DNA of 64,000 bases from Epiperipatus broadwayi (GCA_028023455.1 JAQFVV010006293.1:2119844-2183843); one strand, 5' to 3'; counted from the first letter of the stretch, positions 12,058 through 26,264 are shown. Notes: a model not told the origin generated them from the letters alone. Translations and numbers: made by a program.

Positions 12058-15000
12058 CAACAAGTATTATAACTCAGGTATATGAAATCACGTGAGGTGA
12101 GTACACTAGTAATTCAATAAAATATAACTCAGGTATACAGACAGTAGGTCTTATCCACTTCTCTATTTCTTGGTTTGATGTATATAAGTGCATGTTTAAA
12201 CAAATAGTAAGTGAATATAGAATAGCAGGGTGCCAAGCCAGATTATCTGAATCTAGACACGGTCAGATCTAGTGAACCTTCTCAAATTGTAAATGTGGTT
12301 TGAATCCCCTTTTTAGTATTTTTTATTTCTAATAAAATGGGAGATTTTGCTTGTTGAGTCATATCACTATACAGCACTAATATTTAGGTAAAAGTAAAAT
12401 ATCTTTTTAACCAAAGTGGAGCACATTAGACATAAATCATTTCTCAGATCTTAATATAAGAAATGTGTTTCAATATTTTTATAAGTTTATTCTAGCTCAG
12501 ATTATAGACTAACTAATTTAGGATGGTAACCTACCCATCCTGGAATACGAAATAGATGATGGGATGTGGTAATAATAATACTAAGAAATCACTAAATATT
12601 ATGGAATCAATATTTATTTATGGCTTTTAAACAGTTAAACAGCTCATTAATTAAAACGTTGATGATGACGATAAAGACATAGCTTTTAAATACCAATTAT
12701 ATAATGATAAATGGTTTCAACTGCAGCTCTAGGATCTAAGCCTCAAATCATAAAACTAATTTTTTATAAAGAAATTCATACTTATTGTTAATCTTAGCAT
12801 ATTTAATCATATCTTAAACAACTAATATTTACCCATTGATGATGAGAGCTGATCATACTTATTAAAGATCTACATTTTAATGAAATATATATGCCTCATT
12901 TAATAAAACAAACTAATATTTATTTACTGCATTTCTAACATATACATAAAATTTCTAGAGAAACATGAAAATTGATATGAATAATAATAACAATAATAAT
13001 TGATTATACAACAATCCCTCAGATTAATTTCAAGTTCTTCCCCCTTTTCCTTCAAATGTATTTTGTATTAAGTTGGATGTCACATTGACCATTGATTTTC
13101 ACTCCATGAGAAAAGTATTTCGATAAAAAATATTATCTGCTCATTAGCACACATACTTTATAAATCTAACATGTAAGTAGAATGTTAAAAAAAATGTTAA
13201 TAGAATGGAAAGAGCAAGTTTTAGAAACAAGTTTTAAATTATTTTCTCCCCCCTCTCTTCTACCTCTGAAATGCTATACTTAACTTGAAACAAAATAATC
13301 TAATATTCTAATACTACTTGTTACTTCACATTCACTCGCAATTATACACATATAAAAATATTATTATGTATGTGCGTGTTTTATCCCATAATAACAAAAT
13401 ATTATTTAGAACCAAAATAATAATATATTAGTTAAAACTAAAATCATAATACCATAAAAAAATTGTTTTACACATTAATATTTCATAACTGGAAAATTAA
13501 TAAACAAATAATTTTGATACATTCAAGATCATTTATGAGCTCAAAGTTATTATTAGTAAGACATTCTTGTTTTTAATCGATCTGAATAGTCTTTAAAAAG
13601 TTCTTTAAATAAAATATACAATTTATTTTGCTAAAATGTTTGTTAATAATCTGATATCATAAAGAAAATAGATATAAAAAGTCGTATTACCTGATCTTTT
13701 GCTTAGGGTTAATTCCCCATGGATTCAAACTTTATTCTTGTATAAGGTCTATATTTCTGCAGCCACCACTTCCATTTTGCATGGGAAACAATCTCTTTCT
13801 TGAGTGTGTATAACTTATTTGATGATGATGACTCTATTGAGGTTATTTGCTTTTTAGTGGACAATTTGGAAGTCATTATATTAATTTTTCTTCTTCCTCC
13901 TGTCGTAGCATGACCTTTAGTAGATGAAGTACAGTAGAAGTTTTCACATTTTGTAAATTTTCTTTGAGTTTAAAATCAGTTGTTGGAACAATTAATTGGA
14001 CTTGATGATTAATATTTAATCGGTAGATTAATTCATCTTTCATCGACTGTAGTGAATGTTTTCTTCCTTCTACAAAAAACATTTTATTTCTCTAGTAAAT
14101 GTTGGAAAGGTGGAGAACATTATTTGAGACAAGACATCTTTTCCTTCCCATATGATGTGCAGCTTCCCCAGATGGTCCAGGTATTATATGGGACATACAT
14201 ATAATTTTTCTAGCCAGTCATTTTTTATTTTTCGACATCTCAATTTAATAGTCTAATACACCTGAATCATAATCACCATAATAATAATTCCAGACACTTT
14301 TTATATTCAATTTTTAGCTAACTTAACCAATCAGAGATAGCGTCACTTGCTATTTTTGGACAAATTCGTTTAGATTAGACTTCCAATTTATTTTCAACTA
14401 AATTATTTTTCAACTGAAAAGTTTAATCCTTTTTCCAGACACTTTGTTTTACAAAAAAAAATAGACTTAAACTTTTTCTTTTTTTACACCTAAGGTAACA
14501 TTTCAAATTTTTGAGCTTCTTCTTTAGATCTTAAGATAAGACAATTTCAGAATTAGAGTTCCCACCCAGGTTAAGCTCACAAAGTGACAAAAAATGGTTT
14601 ATAAAAACATAATTGCTATAAAAATAGATATCTGATTCAACAGATTTCTCTCTTTAACATAAAACTTGTACAAAAAAATAATTTGAAGATTTAACCCTTC
14701 CTGTTTCTTTCAATATTTAATTAATGTAAATTTCTGTATGTAATGTTTACACATATACTTCATTATTTCCAATCATTCATAATCTAACATTAAATAATAT
14801 AATTGCTAGCTTAGTAATTATAACCCTATTATTTAATTAAACTGTAACTTTTAAATCCCAATTACAATTCATAGGAAAAGCAAAATAGAAGTATAGAATA
14901 AGATATTAAAATTGATCAAGCATAGGTTAGTTTTAAAGAAAGTTAAAATGTTGAATATTTGAAATATAAGCAATTAAATAGTTTACACATACACAGACTG

Positions 15001-15290
15001 CCTATACGTATGCGTTATAACTTTGCTTTAACAGAAAATTTGAAATATTAAATGTGTGTGCTGCTCTTTTTGAGATTTATTAACACACAAACAAGTAAAG
15101 CATATAATTGTTGACCCACTCTTTTTCTATCTAAAGCTTTTAGAACTGGACCTTGTAGGGTTTGAACTTGGATGCCCTACAGCTTCCTTTATGGTTATAT
15201 AAAAATGTGATGATGATTTTGGTTTACCTTTTCTACATGCACATTACTATAAATTTAGCTAGTGACTAAATTGTAATGGCACAATATATA
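12058..15290 (+). repeat. 3.2-kb dispersed repeat, copy B
   Basis: Direct repeat of 5500-8665, collinear throughout. Compared with copy A it contains an extra block near 12680-12715 and several small insertions. The (GAT)n run is shorter. It ends at the same TGGCACAATATATATA junction. The frames in this copy (for example 13876-14082 minus) are not conserved as frames in copy A, which argues against protein coding. Confidence 0.88.
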
Positions 15291-15599
15291 TATAAATAAT
15301 ATTAAACACAATCATATTTAAATGCTGCTTTAGTAAATAATACAAACTTACACCTCAGTATATGGCAATACTGTATAAGGAATCTTAAATCACTTTTCTA
15401 TTAGTCCTCTTAATATATAAAGGGTATTGTCTATAATACTTATAGCAGAGAGTGTAAAACTTAATCAGTCTAATAATTTTTATTATTTTTACAGTGATCT
15501 TTATTAACAAACTAAAGAAATTCCTTGTCATTTTTTTAATTTTAATTTTGTAATAAACTTTAAACAATCTATATATAATAAAATAATTCACAACATGAA

Positions 15600-16620
15600 T
15601 ATATTTAATATTAAACACAATTGTTTTTTGTTACAATATTTATAAATAAATTAGAAATTAAAATAATTAAAAAAAGAATAATAAATCAAGAAGTAATACG
15701 TTATTCTATATATGTTAATACTTTCATAATAATTATAAAAAAACAAGTTATAAATAATATTTATAGAGAATTTAATACCAATATGTATATAATATTCAAT
15801 TTACAAAAACAGAATTTGATATTAAAATTAAGTATTTAAATATAGATATTAATATAGATAATGATAACAAAATTCTATTAAAATATTTTATTAAAAAATA
15901 ATTTTATAAGTTAAGAAAAATAATTTCTATAGATTCACAACAAGCATGATTACTGGAAGATGGCAGTTATTAAAAATTTTAAACATAAAAATGATAAATA
16001 TAATACAGATAAAAACATAGTTATTTTACAAAAGGAGGAATTTATTGAATTATACAAAAATTATGGATATAACCCTAAGAGTATTACAAACATACTTTTT
16101 AATTATGAAGCATCTAATTTAAATAATATTATAAATAATAATAACAGCTCTAATAAAAAGTGGATAAAACTTTCATATTTCTCTAAAATTTACAATACAT
16201 TATTCAAAAATAAAAATTATATATATATAAACATTACCATACATTGATCAAATAGTAAATTAATAAATAATTACAAAATAAGAGATGCTATGAAATATAA
16301 AAAAGGAATTGTGCATAAAATTAGTTGTGGAAATTATAATACAATTTACTATGGACCAACAGGGAAACAATTAGATAAAACAGCAAAAGAGCATAATGCA
16401 ATTAATAGAAGTTGATAAATCTTGATTATATGTTCATTATTTAAAATACGGACATAAAATAGATTGTATAAAAAATATATATTATAGATTCTAATAGAAA
16501 GAAAATATATGAAACAAATTATATTAATTACAACAAATTTAACTGTATGAATGTATATAAAACATCAATTAATTTAACTAATAATTGGCTAATGAAAAAT
16601 GAATGGAAAATTATATAGTA
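15600..16620 (+). pseudogene. Penelope-like RT and GIY-YIG remnant
   Basis: Three frame blocks follow the PLE order. The first (15621-15839) has RYSIYVNTFIIIIKK, which aligns with RT motif C. The YxDD aspartates are replaced by YVNT, and LILKLSI nearby corresponds to the downstream FLD motif. The second (15960-16247) has KEEFIELYKNYGYNPKSI and KWIKLSYFSKIYN, like the segment between RT and nuclease. The third, from about 16300, reads HKISCGNYNTIYYGPTGKQL, the GIY-YIG start with YIG changed to YYG. Stops and frameshifts separate the blocks. This is an old, inactive copy of a lineage different from the one at 37.5 kb. Confidence 0.68.
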
Positions 16621-16724
16621 TACATTTATACACATTTTTTTTCTTCCTTGTACATATTATATTATTGTTATAATTGGTTTTAGTTTAATTTTATATATAT
16701 ATATATAAAAGATAGAGTGTGGGT

Positions 16725-17620
16725 GGCAAAGGAGGCAATTCAAGGAGAGATGGGATGGTCAGGTTTTTATATGAGAGATGCAAAATGAAAATGTTCGGTA
16801 GATTGCAATTTATGTATAATAAGAGAATAGCTAAAATGGTATTTAATTGAGACAGGTAAAAAGATGGGTGAGAAAGATAGTATGGTATGCAGAAGATTTG
16901 GATAAAAAAATTTTGTCAGTTATACTTATACAAAAGATGGGATGATTGTGTTGTGTTAGGAGAATTGTTGGGTGTTATAGTGGCAAGGAATGGGATAGAA
17001 GAGTAGATGCATTAATAAAAAATTAGAAGTTGGAGAAATGGAGAACTATAATGAGAGTAAAAAAAGTTTAAATATATATAGAAGTAAACAGAATATTGGG
17101 TGTGAGTTAATTTATGATAACAGCAAGGAAAATAGTTTACTGTTTAAGGCTCGATCAGGATCTTTAACAACAAGGAAATATACGCATAAATTGAAAAATA
17201 TAGTTGATTTAATCTGCAGTTAGATAGGGAAGGCATAGAAAATATTAGGCACCTGTTAATTGAATATAAATGCCTGCAAGAAGAAAGGGTACAAATAATG
17301 AAGTTGTGGAAGAATAAATATAAACAAAGTGATTATACAGAAAGTGGGGTTTTTGGTTTTTAGGCTGGATTTGAAGGAATTTAGATATAAAGGCCATAGA
17401 GTTGATTAAAGATTATGTTGTAGAAATGAGACAGAGCAGGATAGAGAAGAATATGGGGAAAACTTAAGGTAAGGAATGCAAAGTGAAAGGGAATGTGGCT
17501 AACAGGTTTTTCTGGGCACAATGGCTGAGAGATTCCTGACTCTGAAAAAGAAGAAGCCACAGCACATTGCATTATCTTTAAAATAGTTCCATCACATTGA
17601 AGAAGGCAAAAATAAATAAA
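16725..17620 (+). pseudogene. C-terminal end of a LINE ORF2
   Basis: Translation from 16733 gives AIQGEMGWSGFYMRDAKMKM followed by FGRLQ, a segment found downstream of the RT in a widespread animal LINE group. At 17100-17220 there is LIYDNSKENSLLFKARSGSL. From about 17230 comes ENIRHLLIECKCLQEERVQI, which corresponds to the last Cys/His knuckle and helix before the ORF end. The frame changes at least twice. Downstream, 17500-17570 resembles the 3' tail of such elements (WLRDS, then a stop, then RRRSHST). The RT and endonuclease domains are absent, so it is a 5'-truncated copy, the usual outcome of target-primed reverse transcription. Confidence 0.62.
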
Positions 17621-17689
17621 GCTTTTCTGTATTATTATTTTTATTATATATATATATATACCCAATTATTGTTGTTATATAGATTGCTT

Positions 17690-18340
17690 GATTTTTTTTA
17701 AATACATAATAAAAAAAACAGCATAACGGATATGGATTAAATTTTTTTCCATTTTTGATGAACATTTAATAACCATCAATACATTTATCTAAAGATGATG
17801 ATGATGAATGAATGTGTGCAAAAAGTATAGCATGTGTAAATTGAATTGTAATAATATATAAATTATAGAATATTTTTTAAACTAAAAAAAACTAATATAA
17901 TTCTAATATAAATTATAAAATGTATCTTTAAAATGATTTTTTTTAAAAATTGCATTAATCTTTTATATAAATTTATAAAAGTGGAGATTAAATTGTTCAT
18001 GTATGAGTAAATGTTAAGTATGTTGAGTATCGTTTCAATAGCTAAATTGTCATTACCAGATAGAATATTTTTTAGTTAAAATTTTATTAAAATTAATACT
18101 TAATTTTTAACAGCTTAGTAATATTATGCATAATCAAATAGCATTTAGACTGAATCATGAAAGTTCTTAATTTCTAGAAAATTAAAAATGTATGTTATTT
18201 ATATGCAAACCTTCATTATAAAACTGTACTTCAAGACCATGCCAAACATTGCCTATAATTTCACCATTATTTTAAGATTCTAATGAAAAAGGGATTTTCA
18301 AAAATAAATATAAAAGTATTTATTGTTGAATAATATATAT
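17690..18340. other. AT-rich stretch, nothing recognised
   Basis: Only short AT-rich words and a (GAT)4 run near 17795. No coding or repeat signal. Confidence 0.5.
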
Positions 18341-21300
18341 TGTAAGCGTAAATCTTGATGGCCAACTATAGCCATCGAAGGCCATTGCCCTCTCAACTAC
18401 CTATCGTGTATGAACACGTTGCGGCATCAAAATTGTAACCATTTGATTGTGCGGTCCCAATTACGTAATATAAGTGCACTAGGAATTGTAACTTCGATCA
18501 CTAATCAATTCCTGCTGTACATTGTCAGCTATTAAGAGCTGTAACCAAAAAACATATCATGCTATTTATTTAATGTACCAAAGACCACAATCAACATCTG
18601 GAGCAACTTACCATAGACCAAACTAATGATCTAACATAAACTTTTTACGATTTATTTGATCGCAGCCAGGGTATACCGCGAAGACCTATCATAGTATTAT
18701 TATAAAACACATTAAACAAATTATAAGTGCAATGTTATTACTTTTAAACCTTAATTTGCGATTTTTATGGCATGAGACCCGATGGCCGACCATGTACAAG
18801 ATGGCGTAATTTGTGGAACTACATAAGATTATGAAATTTTAAACCATCTATATGATTTTTAATACGAATGCTAGTCCAGGTAAAGCTTTGCAATAAATAA
18901 ACATAAATACTTGGGTTCTGATTTTATAGTTTATCATATTACTGAGACTCTTATTATACTGACAAATGACAATTTAAAAACGTTAAGTAAATATATTTAA
19001 TCATATCATTATTTGGTAAATCTGTTCACAAGTTTAATAATTCATTTATAATTTTATACTAGAATCAACTACGCAAAGCCACAATGATGAAAAAGGTAAA
19101 TGGGATTTTATTGTACCCCACTCATCATAAACTACCAAAGACGAAAAGCCTCTAAATGTTTTTTCAAAATATTTATAAACTCTTATATCATGTAGACAAT
19201 AATATGTACTTCAATGTATGCTCTTCAATGTATGCTCTATCCAAAGTTTATGATTTCTGATGTTATGAATGACACATAGCAACGGCACAGTAAGTTTAAT
19301 TATAAATCAACGTTTATTTACAAATTTATGAACAATAAGTAATTAATTTCAATATTCTAAATAAAACATGAATAAACAAATAAAATAAATAAATGATAAT
19401 TCCATTGACTTTCTTCAATAACATCTCATAGGTACAGTTTTAAAATCTAATCATACCTTATTTCAATCTAATATAATGAATATTGATGAGATTATACGAA
19501 ATTCAGCATCAAACTCATGAAATATTTAACGTCATTTCCAGATTCAATAAATCCCTACTGTACACCTATAATAATATAATAAATAATATGATGTCTGTAT
19601 GATTTAGCTATAATGTAATCATTAATTAAAGTGAAAATGTAAACTTACATTCCAGTAAATAATAATCAACCAACAGTTAATTATCATGAAGTACTTGAAT
19701 AGAATGTCCTGTTACCATTTATTAATCTAACCGATAAATTATGCTTACAAATGAAGAAGATGATTTAGCAGATTAACTAAAATACTTTGCCCAACTTATA
19801 TCTGTGAAGCAAAACATATTCCTGTGGATGTATTCATCTACACGTAGGAATTAAATAATACTAAACGTTTTGTGTATTTAAACACCATCATAAAGTAATA
19901 CGTATAATCACACAATTCCGCGGATTAACCACCAGCGCAGGAATGTGTGTAAAATACAAAAATGGCAATTAAAATAATCTGCGGATTTACCACCAGCACA
20001 GATTAAAGCCCTTTAACATTCTAAAACAACATTATTATTTACTTCACATTAAAGTGCAAAATCATCCTCCTCAGTTCTTCGGACTATTCAGAATACACTA
20101 ACACTTTAGCAAATGTGGGTTCTTGCATAATAAAATGTTACGCTAATCAGGACAACTAATATACTACTCATCTTGCTTAAAATAAACATGTGTAATATAA
20201 TATAAGTAATATTGGCATAGGAATACAAATCTGGAAAGACTCACAAAACATCTCACAAAGATTGATACATCTCATGAATTCATTTAGTGCTTTTAAGCTT
20301 TTCCGCAAGCGCTATTCTCTTGAAGAAATATTTTATTCAACCCCTATTAATTTAGACTTAATAAATATAACTTTTGAACTTCACATGCAAGTTCATATAA
20401 CGATAAAATTAAACAATACATTATTCACCAAATACATAAAATTTAACGGTGTGTGTGTGATAAAAATTAACTGTATAGCATTTTATAGTTCACTACATGA
20501 ATTATAGCAGGTGCGTGTATCACAAATTGGATTGTATAGCATTTTATAATTCCAAATAGGATCCATGGAATCCATGTACGATGCGTCGAACAATAAATAT
20601 ACGAAGCAATAGCTATATCTTTAGTTGAATTCCATACATGCAATTTTATCCGTTTGTATTTGTTATTATAATCACCATTAGATTACCGATTTTACGTGGC
20701 TACATAAACATGAAACAATTTTAAAAACATGATACGCAGAATTTAAATGAAAATGTTTTTCAAAAGTTATTAATCTCTACATTTCTCTATTAAAAATGTT
20801 CCAAGTTTATCACATCCATGCGAATATTTATTCATCCACGCTTAAATCTAGGAATACCAATTATAGCAATTAATTCAATCATTCCAACTGACGATAAAAT
20901 TAGAAAATAACTTTGATTAATTCTTTGAAGACTATTTATTATCCAAATGTTAAACAAATTAACAAGCAAATAAATTACTGTCATTGTAAAGTTAAATATC
21001 AATCAATATTATATTTTACCAGAATTAAAAAAAAATGGAAATATTAAAATATTTTGATAACTTTAACGTTTTACTTTAACTTAAAATTCTTCTTTTTTAA
21101 AAAAACAAATTTTCATATTCATAAAACTTCTGTAATTAAAATACTTATTTAACTTTTCCAAATTGTAGAATAATAAATATTTCAAAACATACCAAAATCT
21201 TGTATTTAATTCTTTCAAACTTAAACTGGGAAGCTCCGACATTTTAAAAATGTAATATTGGAAATTATTACTGGTGATTCGATCCACTTGGCCAGCCGAC

Positions 21301-21893
21301 TTGAACAGACTTTTAAATTTAGCAATTCATCTTATAATTAATTACCACTATGTTATATTTACTTTTATAGCAAATTTTTGTGGTAATCAGTTTACTTATA
21401 AACTATTTTAAAATTAAGCTTATCAAATTTACACCATTTGCCTTTACCATTTTCTTTTCTTTCTCCCTCCAAAAGCAAACTAACAGACGATGTTCCTTTA
21501 AATTCGCGCTCTTTTCTTTTTTACATTGAGGCGCATACGTAATTACTGTATTTATTTTTAATAATTTATTTTAATTGAACAAATGGTTTTTTGTTAATTC
21601 AATAGAAATAATAATTTAAGATCATTTTAAATAAATAAAAATAATATTATTATTTTTAATAATATTTTACCAAATTTTAATGTGTTGTAAAAATTTAAAA
21701 AAAGTTAAACGTTTTGATATAAGTTAGTATATGGGAAGAAGCAAACTTAAATTTATTAAAATAATATAAGAGAGTAATCTGTTCAAAGTGCAGCTCAAGC
21801 CAATCAAATCACCAAAAGAAGAAAGAGAAATTTTTATATTAGTTACATCAATTAATATATTTTATACTAAAATATATGGTTACAATATATATA
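18341..21893. mobile_element. Possible element bounded by short inverted termini
   Basis: The left edge reads ATATATTGTAAGCG at about 18341. The right edge reads GGTTACAATATATATA at about 21879, giving a 12-13-bp inverted pair with one mismatch. The interior is less AT-rich than its flanks at 18350-18900. It has a direct repeat GCGGATTAACCACCAGCGCAG / GCGGATTTACCACCAGCACAG (19922 and 19981) and a tandem pair near 20447-20560 sharing TGTATAGCATTTTATA. No transposase frame is visible. Short AT-rich ends can pair by chance, so this is weak. Confidence 0.25.
19920..20005 (+). repeat. Short GC-richer direct repeat pair
   Basis: GCGGATTAACCACCAGCGCAG and a three-mismatch copy lie about 60 bp apart. 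They stand out from the AT-rich background and could be protein-binding or subterminal transposon repeats. Confidence 0.6.
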
Positions 21894-24800
21894 TATTGTA
21901 CCCTCACTTCTCGATATATGATATAATTTAAAATATGACTAGCTCAATTAAATCATTATGCTCGGCTAAAATATATATAACTATCTTTAATATATTTTTA
22001 TAATACTATATCTTATTAAAATTTATTATAACTTATAAAAAATTAATATGGCTCAATATAATGTACTAATTAAATAAGTATTTACTAAAAATCATGAGAC
22101 TGTGAAGTGAAGTTACAATTGGTAATTGAATTTACATTGAGCCAATGTCTTTCCAAGACACTGTCTCAATGGCATAAGAATACTATTACTTTCTTATTAT
22201 CTCATTACTAACTCTACAGCACTCTTATGACTTTTATAAATGAACTATCTTTAATAATAATAGATAAATAAATCTCAATCTTTTGTTAAGGAAATATAAT
22301 TAAACGATCTCAGGTTCTTCTAATTATCTTAAAGTAATAATAATTCGTGTAGATAGGCATGATAAGGGATTTAATATCAAACCTAAATACACCTAACTTA
22401 TTCTAATAACAATAACTAACAATAATAATCTTTAGTGTATAGCTTAATCTTATTTATTTTATTGTACTATTAATCATTAAGAAAATAAGTAAATCATATA
22501 CATGTCTTACATTTCCATATAGTATCTTAATTTTAAAATATACTAAAGTCTTATAATTTAACAATCTGTGGCAATAAATAACATTATACTCTTATATTGT
22601 GCATTATAATTACTTTATGACCATTGTAATATTATATGTTAATGTCAATCAATTTCTATAAATTATATTAAGAAAATATTGTGTTTCTTTCTCAAATAAT
22701 GAAATAATAAATTCATATTGTGCAAATATTATGTACATTCAAATCATCTGTTGTCAAATGCTGTGGTGTAAAATAATGAATTCGACACATTTTTAAACAA
22801 CTTAAACAAATTTATTTACATCTACTTTAACAAATAACTTATTTACACTATTTACATTTAAAGTGGAAACAAAAGAAAATAAAAATAAAAATAAGAAAAA
22901 TAATAATACAAGATTTTTTACACTGTTACTATTTCCATAATCATAAATAGATAATTTATACATTTTTTAAATGTTCTATCAATAACATTTAATTAAGTTT
23001 ATGACTTTAATTTTAATAAACATCATTTGTCATCAATTAATACAAGAAAAGGTTTTATATGAAATATCATTCATGTAGCATATATGTAAATAAACAGACT
23101 TTAATAATTAAAATACTACTTCACTTAAGTCTTACTGCTATTTATATTATAATGTACTGGTATGTATTACATTTACTATCAGTATTACTCAAATATTAAT
23201 TAATGTATAACTGATATAACTTTGTAATATAATAACAATTATTGATTATAATTATTTATGTCATTCCGATGTGATTTCATATTATATGTCTTATCAAAAT
23301 ATGCAATACGTATATGTTCTCTTAAAATAATATTTAAAAATTATTCAACAATTTCAAATCTTATAAAGTATTATGTTAAATAAAATTCTATGATTCTTTT
23401 CTATTTAAATTATTACTTTTCTTTACTTGTTATTCTTATTCCTTCCTAAAAAAACTTCTATCTACAAAAGTCATTTTAACCTTATTTAACTTCAGAAAAA
23501 TAGATGACCAATTTTTAAAAAAAAATAATAATTATCCAAAATCTCTTATACCTCATCATTTATATACGATAAGCCTTCAATCAAAATATAAATTTCTACA
23601 TAAAATCAACTTAACTTATCTAATAAAAATAAAATATAGATTTTATATACCTCTTACTAATTTGAAAAGAAAAATAAATAACTTACACTAATATAATAAA
23701 TCTAATTCCTAATATTGTAACAGAAACATTAAAATTTATTCATGAAAGAATCATATAATTATTTCTAGGTTCTCATATTACGTTGTACTAAATTTACATC
23801 ATCAATTTAAAGTATGCATATTAAAATAAAACTGTTATTACTAATATTGTGCGTGTATATTCTTTAAATATTTATACATTCATTCAACAATCAAATAACA
23901 TTTGGTTGATCTAAAGAAAACATAGCAAAATACATCAAATTATTACTATTACATAATTTTTACCATAAATGATACTTTAATGTACAGTCCGTCACACGAT
24001 GTCCTCCAGGATTACAGTTTTACAAAATAATTTCACATTTACACTCCACAATTATTCTTTAAAATATTACGTGTTGTATAATTACAAAAAATAAACTTTA
24101 TGCAATGAAATGTTATATTAATATTTAGCTATTTTTTTAAAAAAAATGTAAATGTACCTTTCCTAACTTTAATAAATCAATAATTAATTAAATATTTCTG
24201 TTAGTTAATAAATAAAAACATATTACATAAAATCCAACAGTGTCTTCTTTCACCCATAATTGTTCTTTTTCCTAGGCACAAATTTTCACCAAACATTACT
24301 TCCTTTTCCGGTACATCACGTGTTTTAAAAGTTTTTATGAAAAAAAATGAAAACGTTCTTTTTTTTAAAAAAAATAAAATAAAATAAAAGTCAAAGTCAA
24401 TTCCACCATAAGAATAAAATAATAATTAAAATAGTTTATGGAATCCGGATTCACTTCTTTTTAAGGAAAAAATATTATTATTTAAAAGTTATTATTTTTT
24501 AAAATTAGTCTATAATTTACAAAGTTCTTATTTAATTATTTTTAATTGATTTGGATATCCACGTATATTTGATTTGCACATTCCTTAACAAACATTTAGG
24601 TAAGATTATTTTTAGATTCTTCTGTACGACCAGCGTTCAGACTTTACTAATATAATAATATTTTTTTTATAGGTATTTCTTTACCCATTAAATTTCCAAT
24701 TTATTTGCCTTTTAAAACTGTCAGAAATTTAGTCTTTTAAACCATAAAGACTTAACAAGGCAAATATTTATACAATTACTGTTACTTATCATATCTTTAC

Positions 24801-26215
24801 CAAGATATATACTTAAATTTATAATTTACAAATACTTTCTTCATAAAGAAGTATTTCTCATTCTTTTAAATATCTGTTTTATAAAAATTAATTACGATCA
24901 GCTTTTAAATTTATATAAGGTCCAACATATTACTTTTATGCATCTAGTAACTCTCCTAGTTAATCCAGCGTTTGTTAATTTTTTAGTATAAAGTCTCCAA
25001 TACATTTTATCCTTATACGATGTTTTCATGACTATTTGATAGTAAATTGAGCTTCAATAGAAACGATCAATAGGAAATTATAATTAAAATTAGCACTGCA
25101 TATTTGTCGGTAAACTTTTATAAATTATTTTAAAACTACTCTCTTATAATTTTTTAAAACGATTATGAGAGCGTCTATAATTACTTAGCTATTTCTAATA
25201 GCACATTTTACTTTAAAAATTACAATCACAATCCCCCTCCGAACAATTGAACCTTGGTTTTATACCGGAAGAAACTCCCCATTTGATTGGTAAATTAAAC
25301 AATCAACTTGCTAGCTTATTTACATATTTTACCAACAAGACAGAATTAAAAATAAATAATGACTTTTTTAATATTTATTATTTATCACATTATTAAATTC
25401 TTAAATTAATCTTTATCGTTTATTTAAATCCATTAAACATTTTTTAAAATATACTTTCTTATTTTATTTCACTTTTAACTTTTATAAGATTATTTTTATA
25501 AACAAATTAAGTCTATTTTTATTCGTTATTTTTTTAAACAGTATTTTAAAAATCAGATTTAATATTTCACATTAATTATCTTTATCTCATGATAGCCAAT
25601 ATAATATTTATAAATTTTATAACAGAATTTTAAAATAGTTTTGCAACTTTACTAAAAAAAACTCCCAAGCATGTGTGTATGTGTCTAACTAACATCTGTT
25701 TTACAACACAGCTACAAACGCTTGTAATAATCTAAAAATAAACTAACAATTTCATTTTTTAAAAATAAATATTTTTAAAATAAATAATATCTTATAACAA
25801 CTTTTAAAATAATACTTTGATATTATTAAAATCAAATATTAATCTTTTATTATGTACTACTAATAATTAAAATATTTATATTCATTTATTAAATATTAAT
25901 CTTTATCAACAATAAATATATGCATTTAATTTTAACTTGTCTTTTTTAAAAACTTTAACTTTAAACATTTATTTATTAAATTTATTAATGCAGTATGGAT
26001 TATGGCCAGTTTTCCCAACCATATACTATTATCATCCCTATTGAAACGTCTCTCTCAAACATCAGCACAATTTTCACATATCAAATATTCATAAATTACT
26101 TTAATTACACTTTTTAAAAGATTGTTATAAATAAAATTAACATCATATAGCTAAATATATCTTAAATTTAAAATTTTTTTAATAGATTGATACAACAATT
26201 TATGGAGACCCATAC
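21894..26215. other. Extremely AT-rich stretch, no gene recognised
   Basis: More than 4 kb without an open frame of note. Two islands are less AT-rich: CAGTCCGTCACACGATGTCC at 23985, and a promoter-like block at 25232-25290. I looked for LTR or transposase motifs here on both strands and found none that I could defend. Confidence 0.5.
25232..25292 (-). promoter_or_regulatory. Promoter-like block, CCAAT and TATA boxes
   Basis: Read on the minus strand, CCAAT (25290-25286) is followed about 25 bp later by TATAAAAC (25264-25257), then by a GC-richer stretch, CGGAGGGGGATTG. The order fits a Pol II core promoter or an LTR U3/R junction. No gene or retroelement body follows that I can identify, and such words are common in AT-rich DNA. 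Confidence 0.22.
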
Positions 26216-26221
26216 AAAAGG

Positions 26222-26223
26222 GC

Positions 26224-26262
<39 letters not shown>
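26222..26262. repeat. (TA)n microsatellite
   Basis: Uninterrupted AT dinucleotide run. It is preceded by GGGCACAATATATA, nearly the same words that end both 3.2-kb repeat copies. Confidence 0.95.

Positions 26263-26264
<2 letters not shown>

Noticed and set aside
22755-22800. Possible LTR or primer-binding site near TGTGGTGTAAAATAATGAATTC
   Set aside because: No matching second repeat found in the window, and the tRNA complementarity could not be shown.
23975-24010. LTR terminus suggested by CAGTCCGTCACACGATGTCC
   Set aside because: No paired repeat, primer-binding site, polypurine tract or retroviral-type coding sequence in the surrounding 8 kb.
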